DNA from: JBEKTY01 sp049515555
GTDB lineage: Bacteria > Planctomycetota > Planctomycetia > Pirellulales > Thermoguttaceae
Reading direction: 5' to 3'
DNA: 64,000 nt
Assembly: GCA_049515555.1 (NCBI GenBank)
Contig: JBEKTY010000013.1
Location: 1-64,000 of the forward strand
Shown: positions 42,197-49,210 of the stretch, piece by piece
How positions within the stretch are numbered: position 1 is the stretch's first letter
How the letters are laid out: the number at the start of each line of letters is the position of its first letter
The notes under the pieces: generated by a model
What the model was told of the DNA's origin: nothing
The model's database searches: none
What the model saw: the letters and a program-made list of their open reading frames with translations, nothing else
Translations under genes and position numbers: made by a program

Positions 42197-44413
42197 ATGT
42201 CAGGAGCACCGCATCGCCAGGACGGCACGACCGCGACGGATCTCGATCCTCGCGAAAGGCTGGACGACATGGCGAAAGCACGTAAACCCGCCGACCACAT
42301 TACCCTGCGGGTCAGCGAGTCGAGCGGCAAGGACGTGGGCCGGGGCATTGCCCGCATCGACCCCGCCGACATGCAACGCCTGGGCGTGGACGTGGGCGAC
42401 ATGATCGAGGTCGAGGGCAAGCGGCGAACCGTGTGCCGGGTCCTGCCCACCTTCAAAGAGCACCGCGGCAAAGAGCACTTGCAGATCGACGGCGTGGTGC
42501 GGGAGAACGTCCGCCTGGGGCTGGGCGAGCCGGCCGTGCTCCGCCCCACGGCCGCCAAGCCGGCCGAAGAGCTGCTGCTGGTCGCCCAGGGCGGCATCCC
42601 CTCCGGCCGCGACCTGAAGTACATCGGCGGCCTGTTGGACGGCCTGCCCGTCGTCGCCGGCGATCGCGTGCGGGTAACGCTGTTCGGCAACCGGCGGGCC
42701 GACTTCCTGGTGAAGTCCACGCGGCCGGCCGGGCCGGTGGCCATCGGCGCCGAGACGCGGCTCAGCGTGCAGCCCGGCGAGGGCCCGCCAGCCGCCGCCG
42801 TCGCCGCCCCGCTCTCCTACGAAGACATCGGCGGCCTGAAGCGGCAGTTGGATCGGGTCCGCGAGATCGTCGAGCTGCCGCTGAAGTATCCCGAGCTCTT
42901 CGAGCGCCTGGGGATCGACGCGCCCAAGGGGGTGCTGCTGTATGGCCCGCCCGGCTGCGGCAAGACCCTGCTGGCCCGGGCCGTGGCCCATGAAACCGAG
43001 GCCAATTTCTTCTCGATCAACGGGCCGGAGATCGTACACAAGTTCTACGGCGAGAGCGAGGCCCACCTTCGCAAGCTGTTCGAGGAGGCGGCCCGCCAGG
43101 CCCCCGCCATCATCTTCCTGGACGAGATCGACGCCATCGCCCCGCGGCGGGAGCGCGTCGTGGGCGACGTCGAGAAACGCGTCGTGGCCCAACTGCTGGC
43201 CCTCATGGACGGCCTCTCGCAGCGGCAGCACGTGATCGTGCTGGCGGCCACCAACCTGCCCAACGCCCTGGACCCCGCCCTGCGCCGCCCCGGCCGCTTC
43301 GATCGCGAAATCTCGATCCCCATTCCCGACCAGCGTGGGCGGCTGGAGATCCTCGAGATTCATAGCCGCGGCATGCCCTTGGCCGAGGGCGTCGATCTGG
43401 CGCACGTGGCGGCCATCACGCACGGCTTCGTGGGCGCCGACCTGGAGGCCCTCTGCCGCGAGGGGGGCATGATCGCCTTGCGAAGGCTGCTGCCCGAAAT
43501 CGACTTCTCGCAGTCGCACGTGCCCGACGAGATCCTGGCCCGCCTCCAGGTCCGCCCGGCCGACTTCCAGGAGGCCCTCCGCGACGTCGAGCCCTCGGCG
43601 GTCCGCGAGGTGTTCGTGGAAGTGCCCAACGTCACGTGGGACGACGTGGGCGGGCTGGACGAGATCAAACAACGTCTGCGCGAGGCCGTGCAGTGGCCCC
43701 TGACGTATCCCGAGTTGTTCGAGTCGATGCGGCTGGCGCCGCCCAAGGGGGCCCTGGTTTCCGGCCCGCCCGGCTGCGGCAAGACCCTGCTGGCCAAGGC
43801 CCTGGCCACCGAGGCCGGCGTGAACTTCGTCTCGGTCAAAGGGCCCGAGCTGCTGTCGATGTACGTGGGCGAGTCGGAGCGCGGGCTGCGCGACGTGTTC
43901 CGCAAGGCGCGGCAGGCCGCGCCCTGCATCATCTTTTTCGACGAGATCGACGCCCTGGCCCCCGCCCGCTCGCACGGCAGCCACGACTCCGGCGTGGGCG
44001 CCCACGTGCTCAGCCAGCTCCTGACCGAGCTGGACGGCATCGAGGAGCTGAAGGGCGTGTTCGTGCTGGCGGCCACCAATCGCCCCGACCTGCTCGACCC
44101 CGCCCTGTTGCGGCCGGGCCGCTTCGACATCCGCATCGAGATCCCGCGGCCGGACTGCGCGGCGCGGGAGAAGATATTCCAAATCTACCTCCGCAACCGG
44201 CCGGTCGAGCCCGGGCCGACCGCCGCCCGGCTGGCCGGCCAGACCGAAGGCTTTAGCGGCGCGGAGATCGAAGCCGTCTGCCGCCGTGCGGCGATGGCCG
44301 CCTTGGCCGAGCAAATTGCCAACCCGCCGCCGGTAGCCGGCAAGCTGCGAATCCGCCGCGCTGCCCTCCAGGCGGCCATCGAGGAGATTCGGGCCCAAGC
44401 ACACCCAAAATGA
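42197..44413 (+). CDS. CDC48/VAT-type double AAA ATPase of the gas vesicle cluster
   Basis: 738 residues from the ATG at 42197, which has AGGAAGG upstream; an alternative ATG at 42269 with AAAGG gives 714. Residues about 28-200 are the N-domain (ITLRVSESSGKDVGRGIARID). The first AAA module has Walker A GPPGCGKT near residue 250 and Walker B IIFLDEIDAIAPRR; the second has GPPGCGKT near 523 and IIFFDEIDALAPAR. Both second regions of homology are present (ATNLPNALDPALRRPGRFD and ATNRPDLLDPALLRPGRFD). In archaea and eukaryotes such hexameric motors unfold or extract proteins. Bacterial gas vesicle clusters often include one beside GvpN, presumably to remodel shell intermediates. The frame is open into the upstream hairpin but that part is not used. 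Confidence 0.92.
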   Translation: MSGAPHRQDGTTATDLDPRERLDDMAKARKPADHITLRVSESSGKDVGRGIARIDPADMQRLGVDVGDMIEVEGKRRTVCRVLPTFKEHRGKEHLQIDGVVRENVRLGLGEPAVLRPTAAKPAEELLLVAQGGIPSGRDLKYIGGLLDGLPVVAGDRVRVTLFGNRRADFLVKSTRPAGPVAIGAETRLSVQPGEGPPAAAVAAPLSYEDIGGLKRQLDRVREIVELPLKYPELFERLGIDAPKGVLLYGPPGCGKTLLARAVAHETEANFFSINGPEIVHKFYGESEAHLRKLFEEAARQAPAIIFLDEIDAIAPRRERVVGDVEKRVVAQLLALMDGLSQRQHVIVLAATNLPNALDPALRRPGRFDREISIPIPDQRGRLEILEIHSRGMPLAEGVDLAHVAAITHGFVGADLEALCREGGMIALRRLLPEIDFSQSHVPDEILARLQVRPADFQEALRDVEPSAVREVFVEVPNVTWDDVGGLDEIKQRLREAVQWPLTYPELFESMRLAPPKGALVSGPPGCGKTLLAKALATEAGVNFVSVKGPELLSMYVGESERGLRDVFRKARQAAPCIIFFDEIDALAPARSHGSHDSGVGAHVLSQLLTELDGIEELKGVFVLAATNRPDLLDPALLRPGRFDIRIEIPRPDCAAREKIFQIYLRNRPVEPGPTAARLAGQTEGFSGAEIEAVCRRAAMAALAEQIANPPPVAGKLRIRRAALQAAIEEIRAQAHPK

Positions 44414-44416
44414 AAG

Positions 44417-44495
44417 GTTTTCAGTTTTCAGTGTTCAGTGTTCAGCCGGCACACTGAACACTGAAAACTGAACACTGAACACTGAACACTTAAAA
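44417..44495. repeat. TTTTCAGTGTTCAGTG inverted and tandem repeats
   Basis: Units of cagttttcagtgttcagtg run to ccggcacactg, then the complement cactgaacactgaaaactga. They form a hairpin of about 30 bp between the ATPase gene and the second GvpF/L gene. Same kind of low-complexity family as elsewhere in the window, different word. Confidence 0.9.
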
Positions 44496-44509
44496 CTGCC
44501 CCTACCGCC

Positions 44510-45541
44510 ATGGATGAGCCTTATTATCTGTATGCACTGACGTGGGCCAACTGCCTGCTGCACGACTTCGGCCCGGAAGTCGATCCGCGCTATCCCGTCG
44601 TGCTCGTCCGCTATGGACGGCTGGCCGCCGTGGCCAGCCGCGTGGGCCTGGACCAGTTCGACCTGGCAGGGCTGCAGCAAGAGACCCTGGACATGGCCTG
44701 GTTAAGCAAGGTGGCCCTCCGCCATCACGGGATCATCAATGCCCTGGCGCAGCAGGGGCCCGTCTTACCGATGCGGCTGGGCACGCTGTTCGCCTCCCGG
44801 AAGTCGCTGCTGGCCAAGCTCACGCCCTTCGAGGCCGACGCGGCTCGGTTCCTCACCCAACTTACAGACCGGCAGGAATGGGCCGTTAAGATCTACGCCG
44901 ATCACGAAAATGGGACAGTCCCCCTTCCAAGTGCGTCAACCGGCCTCCGGGCCGACGCGGCCCACGGCGGCCTGGGCACCAGCTACCTCGCCGCCCAAGG
45001 GCGGCAAGCCCAAAGGCGGCGGCGGCGGGAAGCCCTGGTCGGGCAAGCGGCCGCCACGGTCGAGGCCCGCTTGACCGGCATCGCCGAGGCCTGCCGGCGG
45101 CTCCGCCCGCTGGCACAGACCTTTACCAACCGCCCGGAGACGATGGTTTGGAACGCCGCCTTTCTGCTGGCCCGCTCGGCCGCGGGCTCGTTTTGCGCCG
45201 CCTGCGCGCAACTCCGCGGCCAGTTCGCCCCCGAGGGCCTTTCGGTCGAGACGACCGGTCCGTGGCCCGCTTACCACTTCTGCCCTTCCTTCGAGTCCGT
45301 GACGGGCGATGCGCCGAGTGCCACTGCTGGCTTGTCCAGCAGTGCCGACGTCCCGCCGGGTGCCACTGCTGGCTTGTCCAGCAGTGCCGACCTCCCGCCG
45401 CCCGCTGCACTGCTGGGCAAGCCAGCAGTGGTACCCTACGCAACCATGCCGGGACAAGAACCCCAACGCACTGTTCGTCAACCCAGCCGTTGGTCCCCGG
45501 CGACCCACAGCGAGAATTCCTCATGCCCTGGCGGATCGTAG
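44510..45541 (+). CDS. gvpF: GvpF/GvpL-family protein 2 with repeat insertion and repeat-derived tail
   Basis: 343 residues. Begins PYYLYALTWAN, with LAAVASRVG and ALAQQGPVLPMRLGTLF, the usual family motifs. After EWAVKIYADHE the sequence becomes NGTVPLPSASTGLRADAAHGGLG, the first part of which is the translated family C repeat at 44906-44930, in a loop. A basic helix (QAQRRRRREALVG) follows. The real domain ends in VETTGPWPAYHFCPSF at about 45290, where the other GvpF/L proteins stop. The last 85 residues are translated family B repeats (SATAGLSSSADVPPGATAGLSSSAD). Without a stop before them the protein has a long disordered tail. The stop overlaps the next GvpF/L start by 19 bases. Confidence 0.85.
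   Translation: MDEPYYLYALTWANCLLHDFGPEVDPRYPVVLVRYGRLAAVASRVGLDQFDLAGLQQETLDMAWLSKVALRHHGIINALAQQGPVLPMRLGTLFASRKSLLAKLTPFEADAARFLTQLTDRQEWAVKIYADHENGTVPLPSASTGLRADAAHGGLGTSYLAAQGRQAQRRRRREALVGQAAATVEARLTGIAEACRRLRPLAQTFTNRPETMVWNAAFLLARSAAGSFCAACAQLRGQFAPEGLSVETTGPWPAYHFCPSFESVTGDAPSATAGLSSSADVPPGATAGLSSSADLPPPAALLGKPAVVPYATMPGQEPQRTVRQPSRWSPATHSENSSCPGGS
44906..44930. repeat. Family C repeat inside a GvpF/L gene
   Basis: gaaaatgggacagtccccct, one half of a family C element, read in frame. Confidence 0.85.
45318..45433. repeat. Family B repeats, three arms, at the 3' end of GvpF/L 2
   Basis: Two direct copies of gtgccactgctggcttgtcc followed by agcagtgccga, then one inverted copy, cactgctgggcaagccagca. 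The two direct copies are read as ATAGLSSSAD, and the inverted one as AALLGKPAVV. Confidence 0.95.
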
Positions 45542-46344
45542 GCATTTCCCGCCGCGAAGCGATCGCCAGCCTGCCGCAGGGCGTCGCGGTCCGCTGGATC
45601 GAGGATGCCCGGCTGGCGGCCGGCGTCTGGCCCGCGCAGGACGACGGACGACGGACGACGGACGACGGACACGACAATTCATCCCCCGCCCGGGACGCCT
45701 GCCTCACCGCAATCGGCCGAACCGGTCCCCAAGACCCAAGACCAAAGACCCAATCCCCAATCCCTAATCCCCCCATCGCGGCCGTGGGCTTCGGGCCGCT
45801 CGACCAGGCCCGTATGCTGGCCGCCATCCACCGGCATATCGGCATCCTGCCCGTCCGCTATGGCACGGTGCTGCCCGATGACGACACGGTGCGGCAGTTT
45901 CTCACCAGCCGCGGCGCGGAGCTACTGGCCGATCTGGACCGCGTCGAGGCGTGCGGCGAGATCGGTCTGCGGATCGAGCTGGCCCCCGCGCTTGGAAAAG
46001 GGGTCAGAACTATTTTCAATCGCGGCTCCGATCACTTCTCGCCACCGAATAATAGTTCTGACCCCTTTTCCTACCTGGCCGGCCGGGCGGCACTCTACCT
46101 TCGCCACGACCGGCTGCACGACAAGGCCCAGTTTGTCGAGCAGGCCTGTACGACGGCTCTGGGCGGGCTGGCCCGGCACTGGCGACGCCTGAAGCCTGAG
46201 CCGCTGGGCATTGTGCGGCTGTCATTCCTGGTCGAGCGCCAGCGCTGGGATGCCTTCACGCGGCGTCTGGAGGCCCTCAAATCGCGGAAGCTCTTCGATC
46301 GCTGCACGCTGTTGGGCCCCTGGCCGCCCTATGGCTTCGTGTAG
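45523..46344 (+). CDS. GvpF/GvpL-family protein 3 with three in-frame repeat insertions
   Basis: 273 residues from the ATG at 45523, which overlaps the preceding gene. Residues 1-38 and 85-160 form the N-terminal part of the family (VGFGPLDQARMLAAIHRHIGILPVRYGTVL). Between them lie QDDGRRTTDDGHDNS, translated from a gacggacgacgg repeat, and PQDPRPKTQSPIPNPP, from a ccaagacccaatccctaatcc repeat (45641-45770). Between residues 158 and 184 lies a 26-residue insertion from a palindromic element (45994-46071). The C-terminal domain then continues in frame (LAGRAALYLRHDRL, FLVERQRWDAF) to the family end LLGPWPPYGFV. Without the insertions the length would be about 205-215 residues, near the usual 210-250. 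The gene is therefore either functional with tolerated loops or in early decay. Confidence 0.82.
   Translation: MPWRIVGISRREAIASLPQGVAVRWIEDARLAAGVWPAQDDGRRTTDDGHDNSSPARDACLTAIGRTGPQDPRPKTQSPIPNPPIAAVGFGPLDQARMLAAIHRHIGILPVRYGTVLPDDDTVRQFLTSRGAELLADLDRVEACGEIGLRIELAPALGKGVRTIFNRGSDHFSPPNNSSDPFSYLAGRAALYLRHDRLHDKAQFVEQACTTALGGLARHWRRLKPEPLGIVRLSFLVERQRWDAFTRRLEALKSRKLFDRCTLLGPWPPYGFV
45641..45770. repeat. GACGGACGACGG and CCCAATCCCTAATCC repeats inside GvpF/L 3
   Basis: Three units of gacggacgacg at 45641-45675, then ordinary-looking coding sequence of about 45 bases, then ccaagacccaagaccaaaga and the ccaatccctaatcccc word of family D. Confidence 0.85.
45994..46071. repeat. 78-bp inverted repeat inside GvpF/L 3
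   Basis: Left arm ggaaaaggggtcagaactat, right arm its complement, loop of about 35 bases. Length 78 bases, exactly 26 codons, so the frame is kept. Similar in design to family C (ends with runs of A and G and a short keyword) but with a different keyword, gggtcagaactatt. Confidence 0.95.
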
Positions 46345-46350
46345 CAGAAT

Positions 46351-46407
46351 GTATCCGGCACACTCCGTGTGCCGATTCCAAGACGGCACACGGAGTGTAC
46401 CGGATAC
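46351..46407. repeat. Inverted repeat, family A, copy 3
   Basis: 57 bases, arms as in copies 1 and 2 with one change in the right arm (gtgtaccgg). It begins 6 bases after the stop of GvpF/L 3. Confidence 0.95.
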
Positions 46408-46434
46408 ATTGAGATGCGGCCGCCGGGCAAACTC

Positions 46435-46463
46435 TTCACGCCCGCCCGTTGCGGGAGTATAAT
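46435..46463 (+). promoter_or_regulatory. Candidate sigma70 promoter of the zinc-ribbon membrane protein gene
   Basis: TTCACG at 46435-46440, then 17 bases, then a perfect TATAAT at 46458-46463. The family B palindrome directly follows and would lie in the 5' untranslated RNA. Confidence 0.45.
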
Positions 46464-46472
46464 CCTGGTCCT

Positions 46473-46537
46473 GGGTGCCACTGCTGGCTTGTCCAGCAGT
46501 GTTGGACGCACTGCTGGACAAGCCAGCAGTGGCACCC
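46473..46537. repeat. Inverted repeat, family B, copy 4
   Basis: gggtgccactgctggcttgt at the left and its complement at the right, as in copy 1, with a 9-base spacer. It ends 18 bases before the next start codon. Confidence 0.95.
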
Positions 46538-46555
46538 GACGCTACGGTGAGCTGA

Positions 46556-47497
46556 ATGTGGTCTTGTCCGAACTGCGGCAAGCGCGTCGATGATGACTGG
46601 CAGGCCTGCTGGAACTGCGGGACGGCTCAGGATGGAACTCCCTCGCCCGGTTTCCAAGCCGAGCCCGGCGACCCGAACGTGCCCGGCGCGGGACCCGAGC
46701 CCCGGCCGGCCGGGCAGCCCGCCGCGGACCCTGACGCGGCTCGGGCCGCTGCGAGCGGCCAGCGGATTGTGGAATTGTGCTCCACCGCTAATGCCATCGA
46801 GGCGCACGCCCTGTGCGGCGTGTTGGAGCGGGCAGGCATCGCGTGCCGCGTCGAAGGCGAGTTTCTGCAAGGCGCGGCGGGCGGGTTGCCGCTAGGCGAA
46901 TCGACCGCGCCGCGAATCTGGGTTTGCGAGCCGGACGCGGCCAAGGCCCGAGAGATCGTGAAGGAGTGGGAAAGCCAGCGGGACCGCGAATTGTTCGCGC
47001 CGGCCGAGGGCGACGAGCAGGCCGAGACCGAAGCGGTGCCGGAAGAGGAAAGCGGCCCGCTGCCCTCCGACGTGCGCTTCCGCTGGCTGAGCCAGGGTTT
47101 CGTGATCGCGGGCGTGGCTTGCATGTTGTACGGCGCCGCTTGGGCCTGGCGCACCTGGGAGACGATCCGCCGCTACCCGGCAACCACCGAAGCTGTGCCC
47201 GTGGATTACAAAGAAGCCTTTACCAGCCACCTGTCCGCGCCGCCTGAGATCCCGTTTACAAGGAGGCAGACCACCTTTTCCATTCTTTACGGTGTACGAC
47301 TTGCGTACATCGTCGACGGCAAGACCTACTACTCGGTGCTAGATTGCGAGAAGGTTCCCAGCCGGGTGCCGATCCACTACGATCCGCATCATCCCGAAAG
47401 CCACATTGCGGGATCGTTGACGCCGCCCTGGATGATCCTGGCGCTGGCGCTGGGAATAGGCGCGTTCCTGTCGTTTGTCGGATACCAGTTTCGGTAG
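46556..47497 (+). CDS. Zinc-ribbon, DUF2007-like and two-helix membrane protein
   Basis: 313 residues. N-terminal zinc ribbon with CPNC (residues 4-7) and CWNC (18-21). A Pro/Ala-rich linker follows. Residues about 68-145 match DUF2007-type putative signal-transducing domains (IVELCSTANAIEAHALCGVLERAGIACRVEGEFLQGA, then PRIWVCEPDAAKAREIVKEWE). An acidic linker leads to a transmembrane helix (FVIAGVACMLYGAAWAW, about 182-198), an extracytoplasmic DUF3592-like part (YPATTEAVPVDY, VDGKTYYSVLDCEK, VPIHYDPHHPESHI) and a second helix near the end (MILALALGIGAFLSFVGY). DUF3592 proteins are found in envelopes of many bacteria. Role unknown. The next symporter fragment begins 5 bases after the stop. 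Confidence 0.7.
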   Translation: MWSCPNCGKRVDDDWQACWNCGTAQDGTPSPGFQAEPGDPNVPGAGPEPRPAGQPAADPDAARAAASGQRIVELCSTANAIEAHALCGVLERAGIACRVEGEFLQGAAGGLPLGESTAPRIWVCEPDAAKAREIVKEWESQRDRELFAPAEGDEQAETEAVPEEESGPLPSDVRFRWLSQGFVIAGVACMLYGAAWAWRTWETIRRYPATTEAVPVDYKEAFTSHLSAPPEIPFTRRQTTFSILYGVRLAYIVDGKTYYSVLDCEKVPSRVPIHYDPHHPESHIAGSLTPPWMILALALGIGAFLSFVGYQFR

Positions 47498-47502
47498 CCG
47501 GG

Positions 47503-47626
47503 TCATTTCCCGATCTGCATCAAGCCCCAGGCGGCCAGTAGCAGCAGGCCCACCACGCCCCAGGCGAGCAGGAATCCCAGCAGGTCCTCGCGATAGCGGC
47601 GGAAGAAGCCGTGCCAACGGCGGCGG
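47503..47626 (-). pseudogene. Second copy of the sodium/solute symporter 3' end
   Basis: From 47509 to about 47626 the sequence matches 49217-49334 without gaps and with about 95% identity. It encodes RRRWHGFFRRYREDLLGFLLAWG and the end of the symporter. To its right, on the coding side, the match stops abruptly and unrelated sequence joins. The fragment lies 1708 bases from the intact copy, and the two enclose the GIY-YIG and HEXXH genes. Confidence 0.85.
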
Positions 47627-47711
47627 TTCAAAGGACCCCATTTTTGCCAGTGTTGCGACACGGACGCAATATCATCTGTCGCCCAAGTGCGAAATGGCTC
47701 CAAGGCCCAAT

Positions 47712-48215
47712 TCACGGGTCGGGCGGCCATACCAAGTCAGGGTACAAGGGCGGCACATCTGGCGCGTCGCGGTCGGAGTCTGACACGTTCCGTTCGTCGT
47801 ACTCGAGGTCCGGCACCCTTTTGCGGATATTCCATGGTGGGTGGAGAACACGAATCGCCACGGTTTCTGCAATCTCATGTGCCCTTTGGTGCAGTTGGAA
47901 CCACGACAAAACGGTTCCCCCGACCTCTATGCACCGCGCGTGGAGGTGATGCAATGCTTTCCGCTCCCCGCCAGCGCGTCCCTCGGCCCTCCATCGTCCT
48001 CGTAAATCCGCTGCCTTGCCTACGTATAGTAGACCACTGGGCGTGTGGCGTAAGAAGTAGAGGCACGAAATACCCCGGGGTATTTTGTCGCACGCCTCAA
48101 GGCTGTCGAGAACGACAAAAGGTAGTTTTGCGAGGTCAACCGCGCGGAGAGCGTCCTGGACACTGGCGTTCACTGTGTCGACGGCTTGTTCGATTTCAAC
48201 TGCGATATCTTCCAT
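47712..48215 (-). CDS. GIY-YIG-type protein
   Basis: 167 residues from the ATG at 48215, which has TTGGAG six bases upstream; a start 12 codons further upstream is less supported. An N-terminal helical part (residues 1-45) precedes a GIY-YIG nuclease-like domain: CLYFLRH at residues 51-57, GLLYVGKA at 61-68, then LRGRW with the Arg of the family. The usual GIY/YIG tripeptides are replaced by LYF and YVG, as in some members. Further on: HHLHARCIEVGG and HEIAETVAIRVLHPPWN, the Glu and Asn of the family. A proline-rich acidic tail ends it. It may be a homing-type or repair endonuclease. The position inside a possible insertion fits a mobile cargo, but no other part of a mobile element is visible. 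Confidence 0.7.
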   Translation of the reverse strand: MEDIAVEIEQAVDTVNASVQDALRAVDLAKLPFVVLDSLEACDKIPRGISCLYFLRHTPSGLLYVGKAADLRGRWRAEGRAGGERKALHHLHARCIEVGGTVLSWFQLHQRAHEIAETVAIRVLHPPWNIRKRVPDLEYDERNVSDSDRDAPDVPPLYPDLVWPPDP

Positions 48216-48422
48216 ACCAACTCCAAGAATAATATGCGGGGTTACCCTCAAGCGGTAACCCCATTCTTCGGGCGGATGCCCAAACCGGGGGTATTAGGGT
48301 GTGGTGCCTGCGGGCGGGTACCGCAACTACATGACCTAGGCTCCCCGCGGTATCGGAGCGGGGTAACCGCCGTATTATACCCCGCACGGGCTGGAGTGAG
48401 CGGTTTTCCTGGCGACGACGGC

Positions 48423-49202
48423 TCATTCTTGCCCCTGCGGAGTATACGTCGCGCCGAGGAGCGACTCGACATTCTCCCGCGACAAAAAGCCCTTCTCTTT
48501 GAGGCCGCGCGCGACTGCCATGATTTGGGCCCTTGCCTCTTCACTCGACAGCCGTTGCTCGGCTTGCGCGACGAACTTGGCAAAGACATTTGGGTTTGCC
48601 AGCGTGCCCGGCTGCGATTGAGCCTTTAGTTCCTCCATGTCTTTGACATCCCGGGAGTCCTTGCAGCTACCGTGTGGCCGATACCCGCGGAAAACAAGGC
48701 GCTCAGCCGCAGCACCGGCAGCGTACGCCTCCTGCAACCGTTCCACCTTCTCAGCCTCATCGATGTCGTAAGTGAGGTTGTCCACACTGTCCTTGATACA
48801 GAACTGCGTTTCGCCCCCACCGCAGATCGTCACGTAACACAAATTCAGCCCTAGCACGCGCGCGGCGACAGCGTGGCCTGCCTCGTGAACAGCGATTTTC
48901 TCGCGCTCCAGCTTCCAAAGAGCTTTGTTGAATGCCTGTTCCTGCTCTGGCGTGACGGGGGGCATCGCGTGTTCCGCGCGCTCCATCGCCGCTGTGTCCG
49001 GTGTCAGAACATCCGCGACGACCATCGCCATGGTGAGGTCCGCGCACTTGACTAATGCACCGGAAGGCTCTCGCTGAACAGAGAAGCCAAGGGCTTCACA
49101 GGCTTCAAGCAATTCCTCATGTGGTCCGAGGAGGGGCATTTTTCGTAAGTAGTGAATTGCGTTTCGTGCCACGTTGCCACCCCCCGAGTGCGTGTGTGCC
49201 AT
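48423..49202 (-). CDS. HEXXH metallopeptidase-like protein (M41-related)
   Basis: 259 residues from the ATG at 49202. The zinc-binding site is HEAGH at residues 106-110 in KIAVHEAGHAVAARVLG, very like FtsH and its peptidase-only relatives. The Asp/Glu ligand region is probably in EKVERLQEAYAAGAAAERLVFRG, similar to the AGRAAE segment of M41. There is no AAA domain and no membrane helix. The C-terminal part is helical (EEARAQIMAVARGLKEKGFLS). The N-terminus is not known. Its start lies 9 bases from the symporter stop; the frame is open across the symporter end but that is chance. Function unknown; single-domain M41-like proteins also occur in phages and islands. Confidence 0.7.
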   Translation of the reverse strand: MAHTHSGGGNVARNAIHYLRKMPLLGPHEELLEACEALGFSVQREPSGALVKCADLTMAMVVADVLTPDTAAMERAEHAMPPVTPEQEQAFNKALWKLEREKIAVHEAGHAVAARVLGLNLCYVTICGGGETQFCIKDSVDNLTYDIDEAEKVERLQEAYAAGAAAERLVFRGYRPHGSCKDSRDVKDMEELKAQSQPGTLANPNVFAKFVAQAEQRLSSEEARAQIMAVARGLKEKGFLSRENVESLLGATYTPQGQE

Positions 49203-49210
49203 CGAACCCG

